Of a DNA stretch of 24,119 nt, positions 1 through 8,055 are shown piece by piece. The stretch spans positions 1 through 24,119 of the forward strand of contig JAYULL010000183.1 in assembly GCA_043763625.1 (NCBI GenBank), written 5' to 3'. The notes beneath the pieces are model-generated. The model did no database searches. It was not told the origin of the DNA and was given only the letters and a program-made list of their open reading frames with translations. The translations under genes were made by a program, and so were the position numbers. Position 1 is the first letter of the stretch; every line of letters begins with the position of its first letter. This stretch comes from Rubrolithibacter sp043763625. GTDB taxonomy: Bacteria > Bacteroidota > Bacteroidia > Sphingobacteriales > Sphingobacteriaceae.

Positions 1-652
1 CGGCGGACCTTTTTATTCTTATTTTTTCGGCCTGTATACAGCCGAAAATAAGACTGTATTTCATTTAGATTCCGATATTTTTTTAGGAGGAAGAAGCAAC
101 TATTGGGTTAAGGAGGCAGTAGAGTTACTACAAACCGATCCTTCAGTTTTTACGGTTGCGCCACTTCCCGGTCCCCCTCATCCGGAACAAAAACTAATTG
201 GCCAAAACTACGCCAATGATTATGCAGGCAGGCCATACGCCTTTTCGTTTGCGGGGATGAGTACTCGGCTTTTCATGCTGAACAAAGACATTTTCAGAGA
301 ACAAAAACTAAAGTTAAAGAAGCCGTCGTTTCGAAATCAACTAAAATCTTTATTCGAAGGTAACTCAAATGCCGACCTCCCCGAACATTTAATTTCGCAT
401 TTTATGCAAAGCCACAGGTTAAAAAGGGTTGATTTTTTAGGAAAAAAGCAAGGCTTGTGGTCCTTGCATCCGCCTTATCGCACTGCCGGGTTTTACGAAA
501 ACTTATCTCAAATAATAACTCGAATAGAACAAAACGATTTGCCTGCCGATCAAGCAGGCTTCTATGATCTTACTGATTCGGTGTGTGATTGGAGCGAAGC
601 TCGAGAACGTTTACGGCAAAATCGCTTTTGGAAAAAGGTGCTGAAAAAATGA
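1..652 (+). CDS. Glycosyltransferase-like protein, C-terminal part (cut by left window edge)
   Basis: The frame is open from base 2 to the TGA at 650-652, so only the last 216 residues are seen and the true start lies outside the window. Near the beginning is a hydrophobic strand ending in HLDSDIFLGG, a DxD-type motif as used by GT-A glycosyltransferases to hold the metal and nucleotide sugar; this is the main reason for the call. The rest is a mixed alpha/beta sequence with a basic C-terminus (FWKKVLKK) and no membrane segment. The stop overlaps the next gene's start as ATGA, so it is translated with a run of other glycosyltransferases, which supports a role in building a surface polysaccharide. 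Donor and acceptor cannot be told. An internal ATG at 257 would lose the DxD segment and is not the real start. Confidence 0.72.
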   Translation, partial: GGPFYSYFFGLYTAENKTVFHLDSDIFLGGRSNYWVKEAVELLQTDPSVFTVAPLPGPPHPEQKLIGQNYANDYAGRPYAFSFAGMSTRLFMLNKDIFREQKLKLKKPSFRNQLKSLFEGNSNADLPEHLISHFMQSHRLKRVDFLGKKQGLWSLHPPYRTAGFYENLSQIITRIEQNDLPADQAGFYDLTDSVCDWSEARERLRQNRFWKKVLKK

Positions 653-1941
653 AAAGAGTATTAATCATCTCCCCTTATTTCCCTCCGGTTAACGCTGCTG
701 ATATGCAACGTATTAGAATGAGCTTGCCTTATTTTAAAGATTTCGAATGGGAGGCGGAGGTAGTAACTGTTGACCCTCGGTTTACAGACATGACCCAAGA
801 TCCCCTTCTTTTAAAAAGTTTGCCGGCCGATTTACCCGTGCATCATGTTAAGGCATTTGATAAAAGTTTCACGTCTAAATTCGGCTTAGGAAGTATCGGT
901 ATCCGGTCGCTTTGGTTTTACAAGCGAAAAGTTAGCCAATTGCTCCGGCACAAAACGTTTGATTTAATTTATTTTTCCACTACTCAATTTCCGGTTTGCA
1001 TATTAGGTGCTTTTTGGAAAAAGAAATTTAATGTGCCGTACGTAATCGATATGCAAGACCCGTGGCACTCGGATTATTATCGCGACAAGCCCAAGCATCT
1101 TCAGCCTCCCAAATATTGGTTTTCTTACCGATTAAACAAATATTTAGAACCAATTGCTATGCAAAGCGTGTCGGGTTTAATAAGCGTTTCCGATTCCTAT
1201 ACTCAAGTTCTAGATGGACGTTATCCGGCTATCAAAACAATACCTTCGGCTACGGTAACATTTGGAGCTTTCCACAAAGACTTAGAGATTGTAGCAGAAG
1301 TTAAGGATTTGCCCTTGTTATTTTCGAAAAGTGCAGGGGTTAAGAACTTGGTATATATTGGCCGGGGTGGTAGTGATATGGCGCCTGCACTGAACATTTT
1401 CTTCAATGCCTTTAAAAAAGGATTGGAAGAGAAACCGGAGGTTTTTAAAAGTTTCCGACTTCACTTTATAGGAACCAGTTATGCACCGGCAGGGCAAGGG
1501 GTTAAAACGATTATACCGATTGCAAAACAGTTTGGTCTGCAAGATTACGTAGACGAGCATACCGACCGTGTGCCTTTATATCAAGGCCTTTATAATCTTT
1601 CGTGTGCCGACGGCCTATTGATACCGGGATCTGATGACGCTGCCTATACCGCGTCAAAAATTTACCCCTATATTTTAACAGAAAAACCACTTCTGGGTAT
1701 ATTTCATGAAGCGAGCAGCGTAGTTAGTATTGTGAGAGATTGTAATGCCGGTGAAATTATTTCGCTTCAAGAAGCTCCTGATAAGGCTTATAAAAAAGTT
1801 GAGAGTTACTTAGCCGGTATTCTTGCCGGGGAAAAGCCTCGCACGGATTGGAAAGCGTTTAAACCGTATACTGCCCGAGAGATGACAAGAAAGCAATGCG
1901 AATTATTCGATGAGGTCTTAAGCTTTACGAACAAAATTTAG
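649..1941 (+). CDS. GT-B fold glycosyltransferase (GT4-like), 430 aa
   Basis: It probably transfers a sugar from a nucleotide donor to a lipid-linked polysaccharide intermediate at the cytoplasmic face. The N-terminus MKRVLIISPYFPP is the typical first strand and loop of GT4-like enzymes. Residues 131-140 (YVIDMQDPWH) match the DxxDPW segment often seen in this group. Residues 327-350 (GSDDAAYTASKIYPYI, then the EKPLLG loop) correspond to the C-terminal donor-binding region, with SxK-Y-x-K-P features instead of a classical EX7E pair. The start at 649 is chosen over an in-frame ATG at 589 because it gives an ATGA overlap with the preceding gene and begins exactly at the conserved first strand. 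The next gene starts 4 bases after its stop. The family fold is fairly sure; the linkage is unknown. Confidence 0.83.
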   Translation: MKRVLIISPYFPPVNAADMQRIRMSLPYFKDFEWEAEVVTVDPRFTDMTQDPLLLKSLPADLPVHHVKAFDKSFTSKFGLGSIGIRSLWFYKRKVSQLLRHKTFDLIYFSTTQFPVCILGAFWKKKFNVPYVIDMQDPWHSDYYRDKPKHLQPPKYWFSYRLNKYLEPIAMQSVSGLISVSDSYTQVLDGRYPAIKTIPSATVTFGAFHKDLEIVAEVKDLPLLFSKSAGVKNLVYIGRGGSDMAPALNIFFNAFKKGLEEKPEVFKSFRLHFIGTSYAPAGQGVKTIIPIAKQFGLQDYVDEHTDRVPLYQGLYNLSCADGLLIPGSDDAAYTASKIYPYILTEKPLLGIFHEASSVVSIVRDCNAGEIISLQEAPDKAYKKVESYLAGILAGEKPRTDWKAFKPYTAREMTRKQCELFDEVLSFTNKI

Positions 1942-1945
1942 AGGG

Positions 1946-3103
1946 TTGAAAAGGCTGGCTATAATCACCACTCATCCGATTCAATACTATGCGCCGGTAT
2001 TTAAAATGCTAGCCGAAAAATGTAAGCTAAAGGTATTTTATACTTGGGGCGAACAATCTCAGGCCAAATTTGATCCCGGATTCGGTAAAACAATTGAATG
2101 GGATATTCCTCTGCTCGAAGGATATGACTACCGATTTTCGAAAAATATATCTAAAAAGCCCGGTTCACACGGTTTTTTTGGGATAGTTAATCCCGATTTG
2201 ATTGAAACTATTGAAGACTTTAGTCCGGACGCACTGTTGATATACGGCTGGGCTTACAAAAGTCACTTATCGGCGATGCGGTATTTCGGCGGCAAAGTTC
2301 CTGTTTGGTTTCGAGGCGACTCAACGCTTTTGGACGAACAATCCGGGTTGAAAAAGTCTTTGCGCAACATCTTTCTTCGATGGATTTATTCGCATGTAGA
2401 CAGAGCCTTCTATGTGGGATCTGCAAACAAAGAATATTTCTTGAAGTTCGGCATTTCGGAACATCAGTTAGTGTTCTGCCCCCACGCTATTGACAACACA
2501 CGATTTGAACAGGATAGAACCCGAGATGCCCAAGAATTAAGAAAAAAACTTAATCTCGGCGACGATGACTTTTTGGTTTTGTTTGCAGGGAAACTAGAAC
2601 CAAAAAAGAACCCCGAATTGCTTTTTGCAGCGTTCGAGAGATTAGATCAAGAAAACTTACATCTTTTGATTGTAGGCAACGGAGTTTTGGAGGAAAAACT
2701 GAAGGCTGAAAGATTTACGCTGAACACAAAAGAACGGCTGCATTTTCTAGACTTTCAGAACCAACAAATGATGCCGGCAATATATCAAGCTTGCGATTTA
2801 TTCTGTTTACCCTCACAAGGTCCGGGAGAAACATGGGGTTTAGCTGTAAATGAAGCTATGGCAACCGGCAAACCGGTTTTGGTTTCAGATAAAGTTGGCT
2901 GTGCGACTGATTTGGTTAAAAACGGCATAAACGGATATGTGTTTAAAAGTCAAGATGAACCCGACTTAACCGACAAGCTTAAACTGCTAACGGGGAATAA
3001 AGGTAACCTTTCAGTATTGGGTGCGTATTCACGGCTTACTATTGAAAAATGGAGCTTTGCTTTGCAAGTAGAAGCTCTGATTGCCGAACTCGAAAAACTA
3101 TGA
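1946..3103 (+). CDS. Glycosyltransferase family 4 protein, 385 aa
   Basis: This is a GT-B retaining glycosyltransferase, presumably adding a sugar to the polysaccharide repeat unit. Residues 5-18 (AIITTHPIQYYAPV) form the N-terminal strand and loop. The C-terminal domain begins near residue 208 (LVLFAGKLEPKKNP, with donor-phosphate-binding lysines) and contains the EX7E motif E295-x7-E303 in PGETWGLAVNEAMATGKPV, typical of GT4. Length is normal. The start is a TTG at 1946, just after GAGGG; no ATG in this frame lies near the conserved first strand (the first internal Met is residue 21), so TTG is the best choice. The stop overlaps the next start as ATGA at 3100-3103. The sugar specificity cannot be read from the sequence. 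Confidence 0.9.
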   Translation: MKRLAIITTHPIQYYAPVFKMLAEKCKLKVFYTWGEQSQAKFDPGFGKTIEWDIPLLEGYDYRFSKNISKKPGSHGFFGIVNPDLIETIEDFSPDALLIYGWAYKSHLSAMRYFGGKVPVWFRGDSTLLDEQSGLKKSLRNIFLRWIYSHVDRAFYVGSANKEYFLKFGISEHQLVFCPHAIDNTRFEQDRTRDAQELRKKLNLGDDDFLVLFAGKLEPKKNPELLFAAFERLDQENLHLLIVGNGVLEEKLKAERFTLNTKERLHFLDFQNQQMMPAIYQACDLFCLPSQGPGETWGLAVNEAMATGKPVLVSDKVGCATDLVKNGINGYVFKSQDEPDLTDKLKLLTGNKGNLSVLGAYSRLTIEKWSFALQVEALIAELEKL

Positions 3104-4557
3104 ATTCTAAGGAGTCAAAAGTTTATGCCATATTCCCCTTATATATACCTTGGCTACTTGCTCTGTTGACTCAATGGACTCCCCAACTTTCTTACGTTAT
3201 AGCTTGGTTCGGGTCTTTCTTTATCTTCTTTTGGACGTTTTCTAAGCTCACTCGGTATATAAATTCTGATTTACCGATCGAACAGCAAATTATGCGGCCT
3301 ATATTTTTAGTACAAATCATATTTGCAGGCTTTATGTGTTGCACCTCCATTTTCTATTTTTTAGATCAGGTGGGCTACCAGTATTTTGAGAAAATTAGGG
3401 AGTATGATGCATATGCAGAAGGTCAGCTTACAATATTGGCAAAATGTCAAAGATTATCTCTTTTAGGCCATGCATCCTTGGTGACAGGCCTTATTTCAGT
3501 TACGTCATCTCGGCCTCTAATTAAAAAATATACTCTTAGTTCGCATTTTAATATAGACCATTTTCTTATCGTATTCTCTTTGACTTGCTATGCTGTAGGA
3601 TATTTAATCAAAAACATCTCTGCTATATCCCAGTTTTCAATCGGGTTGCGTAATACCGGAATAATTTCAGGTGCTTTTATCTTGATAAAAGGTATAATAG
3701 AAAGGAAATTAAAGCTGACCGCAATCGGTGGAATTGTATTTATCTTGAACTTTATCAGTGCGACACTTTCGGGCTACAAAGAGCATATTATTGTCAACTT
3801 TTTGATTATAGGTTGTCTTCTCTACCCTCATTACAAACGGGCAACTTTAATATTCGGAATACCGCTTATCTATGGGTTATTTTACATTTTGCCTACTTAC
3901 GTCAACATCATTCGCACCGAGTCTTGGAGTGGCGGTGCCAGTGCAGAGCAAGCAAGGTCGGAAGCGGTTCAGACGCTAATGAGCGATCAAAATCAAGCGG
4001 CAATTGACGAAACAAATTGGAGTTTTCTAACAAGACGACTGAGCGAGATAAGCATGTTTACCAAATTTGTTGAAAGTACTCCTGATGTGATTCCTTTTTA
4101 CGGGTTAAGTATAGTAAAAAACGCCATACAAGCAATTGTCCCACGTTTTTTATGGCCCGGAAAGCCGATAACAGAAGAACTGGCAATGGAAAGAGTATAC
4201 GCTGCGGGCGCAATCGACGTCCATTCTGTTGTCTCGGCTAAAACCCGACCGGTTGTGGATGCATATCTAAGCGGTGGGTTTGTAGGCGTTTTTATTGCTA
4301 TGTTCTTGTACGGTTATATATGCCAGTCGCTTTGTAATAAGGCCGAAATTTTTTTTGGCGGATATCAGATGGGATGTATGATAATTTTTAACGGACTTTT
4401 CCAACCGATGTGGCGGGGCAACAATTTCGAATTTATAACGAATTCGGTTTTTTACAGCTTCGTAATGATGTTAATTTTGTTGCAGGTGTTAAGAAGTAAC
4501 GGCCTGCTTGTTCCGGTACCTGAAAATGAATATACTGCAAATCAGCGCCTCTTATAA
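3100..4557 (+). CDS. O-antigen/oligosaccharide repeat-unit polymerase-like membrane protein, 485 aa
   Basis: The protein is strongly hydrophobic, with roughly ten to twelve predicted inner-membrane segments spread over most of its length. One large soluble loop lies around residues 270-340 (acidic, Gln/Ser-rich) and is followed by PRFLWPGKP, a motif recurrent in Wzy-like and other polysaccharide polymerases. Size, topology and location among glycosyltransferases fit a Wzy-type polymerase that joins lipid-linked repeat units on the periplasmic side. Wzy proteins are poorly conserved, so this rests on topology and context. The ATG at 3100 overlaps the upstream stop (ATGA) and is preferred to an in-frame ATG at 3049 that lies inside the preceding gene. 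The 3' end overlaps the next gene by 32 bases. An exopolysaccharide polymerase of another class is the main alternative. Confidence 0.75.
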   Translation: MNSKESKVYAIFPLYIPWLLALLTQWTPQLSYVIAWFGSFFIFFWTFSKLTRYINSDLPIEQQIMRPIFLVQIIFAGFMCCTSIFYFLDQVGYQYFEKIREYDAYAEGQLTILAKCQRLSLLGHASLVTGLISVTSSRPLIKKYTLSSHFNIDHFLIVFSLTCYAVGYLIKNISAISQFSIGLRNTGIISGAFILIKGIIERKLKLTAIGGIVFILNFISATLSGYKEHIIVNFLIIGCLLYPHYKRATLIFGIPLIYGLFYILPTYVNIIRTESWSGGASAEQARSEAVQTLMSDQNQAAIDETNWSFLTRRLSEISMFTKFVESTPDVIPFYGLSIVKNAIQAIVPRFLWPGKPITEELAMERVYAAGAIDVHSVVSAKTRPVVDAYLSGGFVGVFIAMFLYGYICQSLCNKAEIFFGGYQMGCMIIFNGLFQPMWRGNNFEFITNSVFYSFVMMLILLQVLRSNGLLVPVPENEYTANQRLL

Positions 4558-5734
4558 ACCCGCTTATATTTATGGTGGTCCCATCTTTTCTGTTGCGAAA
4601 TTATGCGAAGGGTTAGTTGCCGCCGATGAAGATGTAGAAGTATTAACTACCACAGCAAACGGTAAGAACGAGTTGCCGGTTCGACCCGGAGATTTACAGG
4701 TGGTAGATGCTGTGCCGGTAAAGTACTTCACCCGAATTACTAAAGATCATACACATCTTTCACCGAATTTACTAAGGCATCTTTACAAAAGACTGTCCGA
4801 TCTACAATCAAACAAAATTAACACTGTAGTTCATATCCACGCCTGGTGGAATCTCGTTTCGGTGATGGCTTGTATGATTGTTAAATTCAAGAACTATCCG
4901 GTAGTTCTCTCGCCTCGAGGCACGTTGAGTTCTTATTCGTTCGGAAATAGAAATTCGGGCATTAAAGGACTTGTTCATCGATTTTTAAGCAAGAGGCTGT
5001 TGAAATACTGCCATTTTCATGTAACAAGCGAAATTGAAAAGCAAGGAGTACTGGAGTTGATAACACCAAAGAGCGTAACAATTATCCCGAATTTTTTATA
5101 CCTGCCAAATATAAACTTATCCCGCCTTGCACATATTCGGAAAGATCCGGCGCATTTTAAGCTTTTATTCCTATCAAGAATTGAAGAAAAAAAAGGCGTT
5201 GATATTTTGATTAACGCCTTGTCTATATTGTTGACGGAAACTCTTCCTAATTCTGTAACTGAATTAAAAAATTTAAAGCACGTTACCCTGACGATCGCCG
5301 GCACCGGTAATCCTGCTTATATTAACAAGTTAAAAAAGATGGCATGTGATCTCGGTGTATCCGAAAATATTGAATGGATAGGTCAACAAAATCAGGACGA
5401 GAAGTGGATTGTTCTTGCCAAGCACGACCTACTGGTGCTTTCTTCTCATAACGAAAATTTTGCAAATGTAGTGGTGGAATCGCTGGCCGCAGGCACTGCA
5501 GTGGTACTGAGTAAATATGTTGGTCTGGTTGATTACGTTGAGCAAAATCGATTCGGCGTTTCTTGCCTCACTACGCCGGAGTCAGTGGTAGCAGCTATTG
5601 TTTCTGCATCTGATTTAAGTTTTTTAGAAAAAGTTCGTTCAACTGCTCCTCAAAAAGTACGAGAGGATTTTAGTGAAGGAAAACTGGTGCCGGAGTATCA
5701 AAATTTATATAAGCGAGTTTTAGAAGCATCATGA
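4526..5734 (+). CDS. Glycosyltransferase family 4 protein, 402 aa
   Basis: GT-B enzyme with both halves of the fold. The N-terminal domain starts MNILQISASYKPAYIYGGP; the IYGGP glycine loop is where the acceptor side meets the donor in GT4 enzymes. LSPRGTL (128-134) is also typical of this subgroup. The C-terminal domain starts at LLFLSRIEEKKG (213-224), supplying the Arg and Lys expected to contact the donor phosphates, and carries EX7E as E310-x7-E318 in HNENFANVVVESLAAGT. The start at 4526 is taken over an upstream in-frame ATG at 4508 because it is the conserved beginning of the first strand; even so it overlaps the polymerase gene by 32 bases, implying coupled translation. The stop shares ATGA with the next gene. 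Likely substrate is the growing undecaprenyl-linked repeat unit, by inference. Confidence 0.9.
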   Translation: MNILQISASYKPAYIYGGPIFSVAKLCEGLVAADEDVEVLTTTANGKNELPVRPGDLQVVDAVPVKYFTRITKDHTHLSPNLLRHLYKRLSDLQSNKINTVVHIHAWWNLVSVMACMIVKFKNYPVVLSPRGTLSSYSFGNRNSGIKGLVHRFLSKRLLKYCHFHVTSEIEKQGVLELITPKSVTIIPNFLYLPNINLSRLAHIRKDPAHFKLLFLSRIEEKKGVDILINALSILLTETLPNSVTELKNLKHVTLTIAGTGNPAYINKLKKMACDLGVSENIEWIGQQNQDEKWIVLAKHDLLVLSSHNENFANVVVESLAAGTAVVLSKYVGLVDYVEQNRFGVSCLTTPESVVAAIVSASDLSFLEKVRSTAPQKVREDFSEGKLVPEYQNLYKRVLEAS

Positions 5735-6603
5735 TTAAAATACCGGTAACGGCTATAATACTTACTTTTAACGAAGAACGTAATATTCGAGAATGCCTCG
5801 AGAGCGTGGTTAACGTGGCTGATCAGATCATCGTTCTCGACTCTTTTTCGACAGACAAAACATTAGAAATTGCAGAAGAATTTCCGGTGGAAATTTTTCA
5901 ATACCCCTTTTCTAATTACAGTGCACAGCGCAATTATGCTTTTACGCAACTTCCGATAAAACATGAGTGGATACTTAATTTAGATTCCGATCATCGAGTT
6001 ACTCCGGAATTGGCGGACGATTTAGACAGAATTTTTTCGAGTCCTATCGATAGCGACTTAAATGGGCTTTTGGCAAACCGCCGAACAATGTTCATGAACA
6101 AGTGGATAAAATACGGCGGCCACTACCCCACATACCATGCAGTTCTTTTTAGAAAAGGCTTTGGGAAGTGCGAGGAACGTCTCTACGATCAACACTTTAA
6201 AGTAGAAGGGAAAGTTGTAAAACTTAAAGGCGATATCATTGATTTAATAACAGAATCCCTTACAACTTTTACTGCAAGGCACAACAAGTGGTCCGACTTA
6301 GAATCTTTAGAGCAATATCAAGGAACGTTAATAAACAACTCCGGCCTTATAACGGGAAAAATATCGGGAGATCCTATTCAACAGCGCCGCTATCTAAAAA
6401 ACTTGTATGATCGCTTCCCCCTATTCGTTCGGCCGTTTATCTATTTTTTTGTAAGATATTTTTTTAGATTAGGCTTTCTTGATGGGAAGGAAGGCTTAAT
6501 CTTCCATTTTCTCCAATGCTTCTGGTTCCGATTTCTAATAGATGCTAAAATCTATGAATTAAGAAAAAAAACCTCTAAAAATCCCATATCTAACTTGGGG
6601 TAA
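5731..6603 (+). CDS. Glycosyltransferase family 2 protein, WaaE/KdtX type, 290 aa
   Basis: GT-A inverting transferase. Residues 6-15 (VTAIILTFNEE) are the classic GT2 first strand, LDSFSTDKT (36-44) is the nucleotide-binding region, and LDSDHR (84-89) is the DxD metal site. The C-terminal 70 residues are hydrophobic and aromatic (FVRPFIYFFVRYFFRLGF, then a LDGKEGLIFHFLQ-like turn), which is the membrane-associated tail seen in WaaE/KdtX-like enzymes of LPS core and capsule synthesis. It is the last gene of the tightly coupled run; its ATG overlaps the previous stop (ATGA). A 318-base gap follows, so the operon probably ends here, although no strong terminator hairpin was found. GT2 is secure; the sugar is not known. 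Confidence 0.9.
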   Translation: MIKIPVTAIILTFNEERNIRECLESVVNVADQIIVLDSFSTDKTLEIAEEFPVEIFQYPFSNYSAQRNYAFTQLPIKHEWILNLDSDHRVTPELADDLDRIFSSPIDSDLNGLLANRRTMFMNKWIKYGGHYPTYHAVLFRKGFGKCEERLYDQHFKVEGKVVKLKGDIIDLITESLTTFTARHNKWSDLESLEQYQGTLINNSGLITGKISGDPIQQRRYLKNLYDRFPLFVRPFIYFFVRYFFRLGFLDGKEGLIFHFLQCFWFRFLIDAKIYELRKKTSKNPISNLG

Positions 6604-6921
6604 TAGAACATTATTAATTTCTAAGGGTGAACTTCCTTTGTTTAACTACTCTTTTCCGGCATTTCCTACCCTTTTTTCAGCTAATCTATCCGGTCCGAAT
6701 AATCTCGCAGTAAGATTTAAAAGCCAACGTAATCTCATCGCTGATAACAACAGGAAGAAATTAAGATGTTCTTCTTGAGTTGCCCTCCCTATACTGTCCG
6801 CTTCACTTTTCTAAACCCATGTAACCTTTAATTCGTCTAATTCGTATTCAAGGCACATCTTTTAAAAATGCAAAGCAGCTTTAAAAAGATTGTATGGTTT
6901 ATAAATTTGTAATCATTCAAT
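6604..6921. other. Non-coding gap between the glycosyltransferase operon and the phosphoglycosyltransferase
   Basis: 318 bases with no ORF over 60 codons. It is AT-rich, with short pyrimidine-rich tracts. No convincing rho-independent terminator follows the operon: CCC (6583-6585) and GGG (6598-6600) could pair weakly but no T-run follows. A -7-like octamer lies at the right end (listed separately). A 30-codon minus-strand ORF at 6646-6738 is noted under rejected items. Confidence 0.6.
6902..6909 (+). promoter_or_regulatory. Putative Bacteroidota -7 element (TAAATTTG) before the phosphoglycosyltransferase
   Basis: TAAATTTG matches the Bacteroidota TAnnTTTG consensus exactly. A partial -33 element (TTT at 6880-6882 rather than TTG) lies 19 bases upstream. 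The ATG is 13 bases after the element, so the transcript would have a leader of only a few bases. This would let the gene be transcribed apart from the upstream operon. The octamer can occur by chance in AT-rich DNA. Confidence 0.35.
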
Positions 6922-8025
6922 ATGCTTCAATTGCTTAATTTCGATAATCCGCTCTACTATATCCTTGTAGTTTTAATATCCCTTGTTTTAGTACTGGTTG
7001 CAATACCTTCAATTATTCACGTTGCAAATCATCGTTTTCTTTTTGATGATTTTGATGTTGAGCGTAAAACTCACAGCTCGGGAATTGCACGTTTAGGCGG
7101 TGTTGCTATTTTTTGCAGTTTCATGATCACATGCATGTTTATTCCGCAGGTAGCGCAATATCAAGGAATAAGTTTATTATTTGCTTCGTCCATGATACTT
7201 TTTGTGGTTGGGCTCAAAGATGACTTATGGGGTGTAAACCCAAGTACGAAATTCGGGATGCAATTTGTAGTGGCCACCATCATGGTGGTTTTAGATAACG
7301 TACGTTTGACAAGCTTATACGGTATTTTTGATCTTTATGATCTCCCTTATTTCTTAAGTGTGATTCTTTCGGTATTAATTTTGATGTTCTTAATTAATGC
7401 TTTTAACCTTATTGACGGCATTGACGGGCTTGCCGGTATGATCGGTTTGGTAGCCAATACCTCTTTAGGAATTATGTTTATTAACATGCATCAAACAGGG
7501 CTCGCTATTATTGCTTGTTCTGTTGCCGGGGCTTGTATAGGATTCCTAAAGTTTAATATCAGTCCCGCAAAAATCTTTATGGGCGATACGGGCTCTTTAC
7601 TGCTCGGCTTTATATCGGCAATATTATGTATAAAATTTATTGAATTAAATAAAGTAGGTGAACTAAAAGACATCTATTACAGCTCGGCACCTTCTATAGC
7701 GGTAGGAATATTGATCATTCCTATTTTTGACGCTCTACGGGTTTTTACACTTCGTGTTCTTAAAAATGCTTCACCTTTTCAAGCAGACCGGAACCACGTG
7801 CACCATCGGATGCTTTACATAGGTTTTAATCATATTCAGGCAACTCTTGTTTTAATGAGCTTTAATGTGTTCATCATTTTTATCACCTTTGTGCTTCGAC
7901 ATGTAGGAAACTATACCTTATTCGCGGTTCTGTTTTTCATTTGTATTCTTTTTAACACGTTGCTTTCCTTCTTTATAAGATCTAAAGACAGGAAACATTA
8001 TTCTATCGCTAATCTTATCCGCTAA
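6922..8025 (+). CDS. WecA/MraY-type undecaprenyl-phosphate sugar-1-phosphate transferase, 367 aa
   Basis: This integral membrane enzyme of the polyprenyl-phosphate N-acetylhexosamine-1-phosphate transferase family moves a sugar-1-phosphate from its UDP donor onto undecaprenyl phosphate, the first step of O-antigen, capsule or teichoic-type repeat synthesis. About ten or eleven membrane helices are visible. The family signatures are all present: GIARLGGVAIF (54-64), GLKDD (97-101) with the catalytic aspartates, NLIDGIDGLAG (162-172), MGDTGS (220-225) and the histidine motif DRNHVHHRM (289-297), which favours the WecA/TagO branch over MraY of peptidoglycan synthesis. Length is typical. It follows the glycosyltransferase operon on the same strand and probably starts the polysaccharide those enzymes extend. 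The exact sugar (GlcNAc or another HexNAc) is not determined. Confidence 0.92.
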   Translation: MLQLLNFDNPLYYILVVLISLVLVLVAIPSIIHVANHRFLFDDFDVERKTHSSGIARLGGVAIFCSFMITCMFIPQVAQYQGISLLFASSMILFVVGLKDDLWGVNPSTKFGMQFVVATIMVVLDNVRLTSLYGIFDLYDLPYFLSVILSVLILMFLINAFNLIDGIDGLAGMIGLVANTSLGIMFINMHQTGLAIIACSVAGACIGFLKFNISPAKIFMGDTGSLLLGFISAILCIKFIELNKVGELKDIYYSSAPSIAVGILIIPIFDALRVFTLRVLKNASPFQADRNHVHHRMLYIGFNHIQATLVLMSFNVFIIFITFVLRHVGNYTLFAVLFFICILFNTLLSFFIRSKDRKHYSIANLIR

Positions 8026-8055
8026 ACTTTTTCTATTTTGCATAGTTTGTTTACT

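Noticed and set aside
589..648. Upstream ATG at 589 as start of the first complete glycosyltransferase
   Set aside because: It lies deep in the preceding gene and adds 20 residues before the conserved first strand; ATG 649 forms the ATGA junction typical of this operon.
6646..6738. 30-codon minus-strand ORF (begins MRLRWLLNLTARLFG) in the gap after the glycosyltransferase operon
   Set aside because: It is short, has no clear promoter or recognisable relatives and is within chance expectation; kept only as a note.
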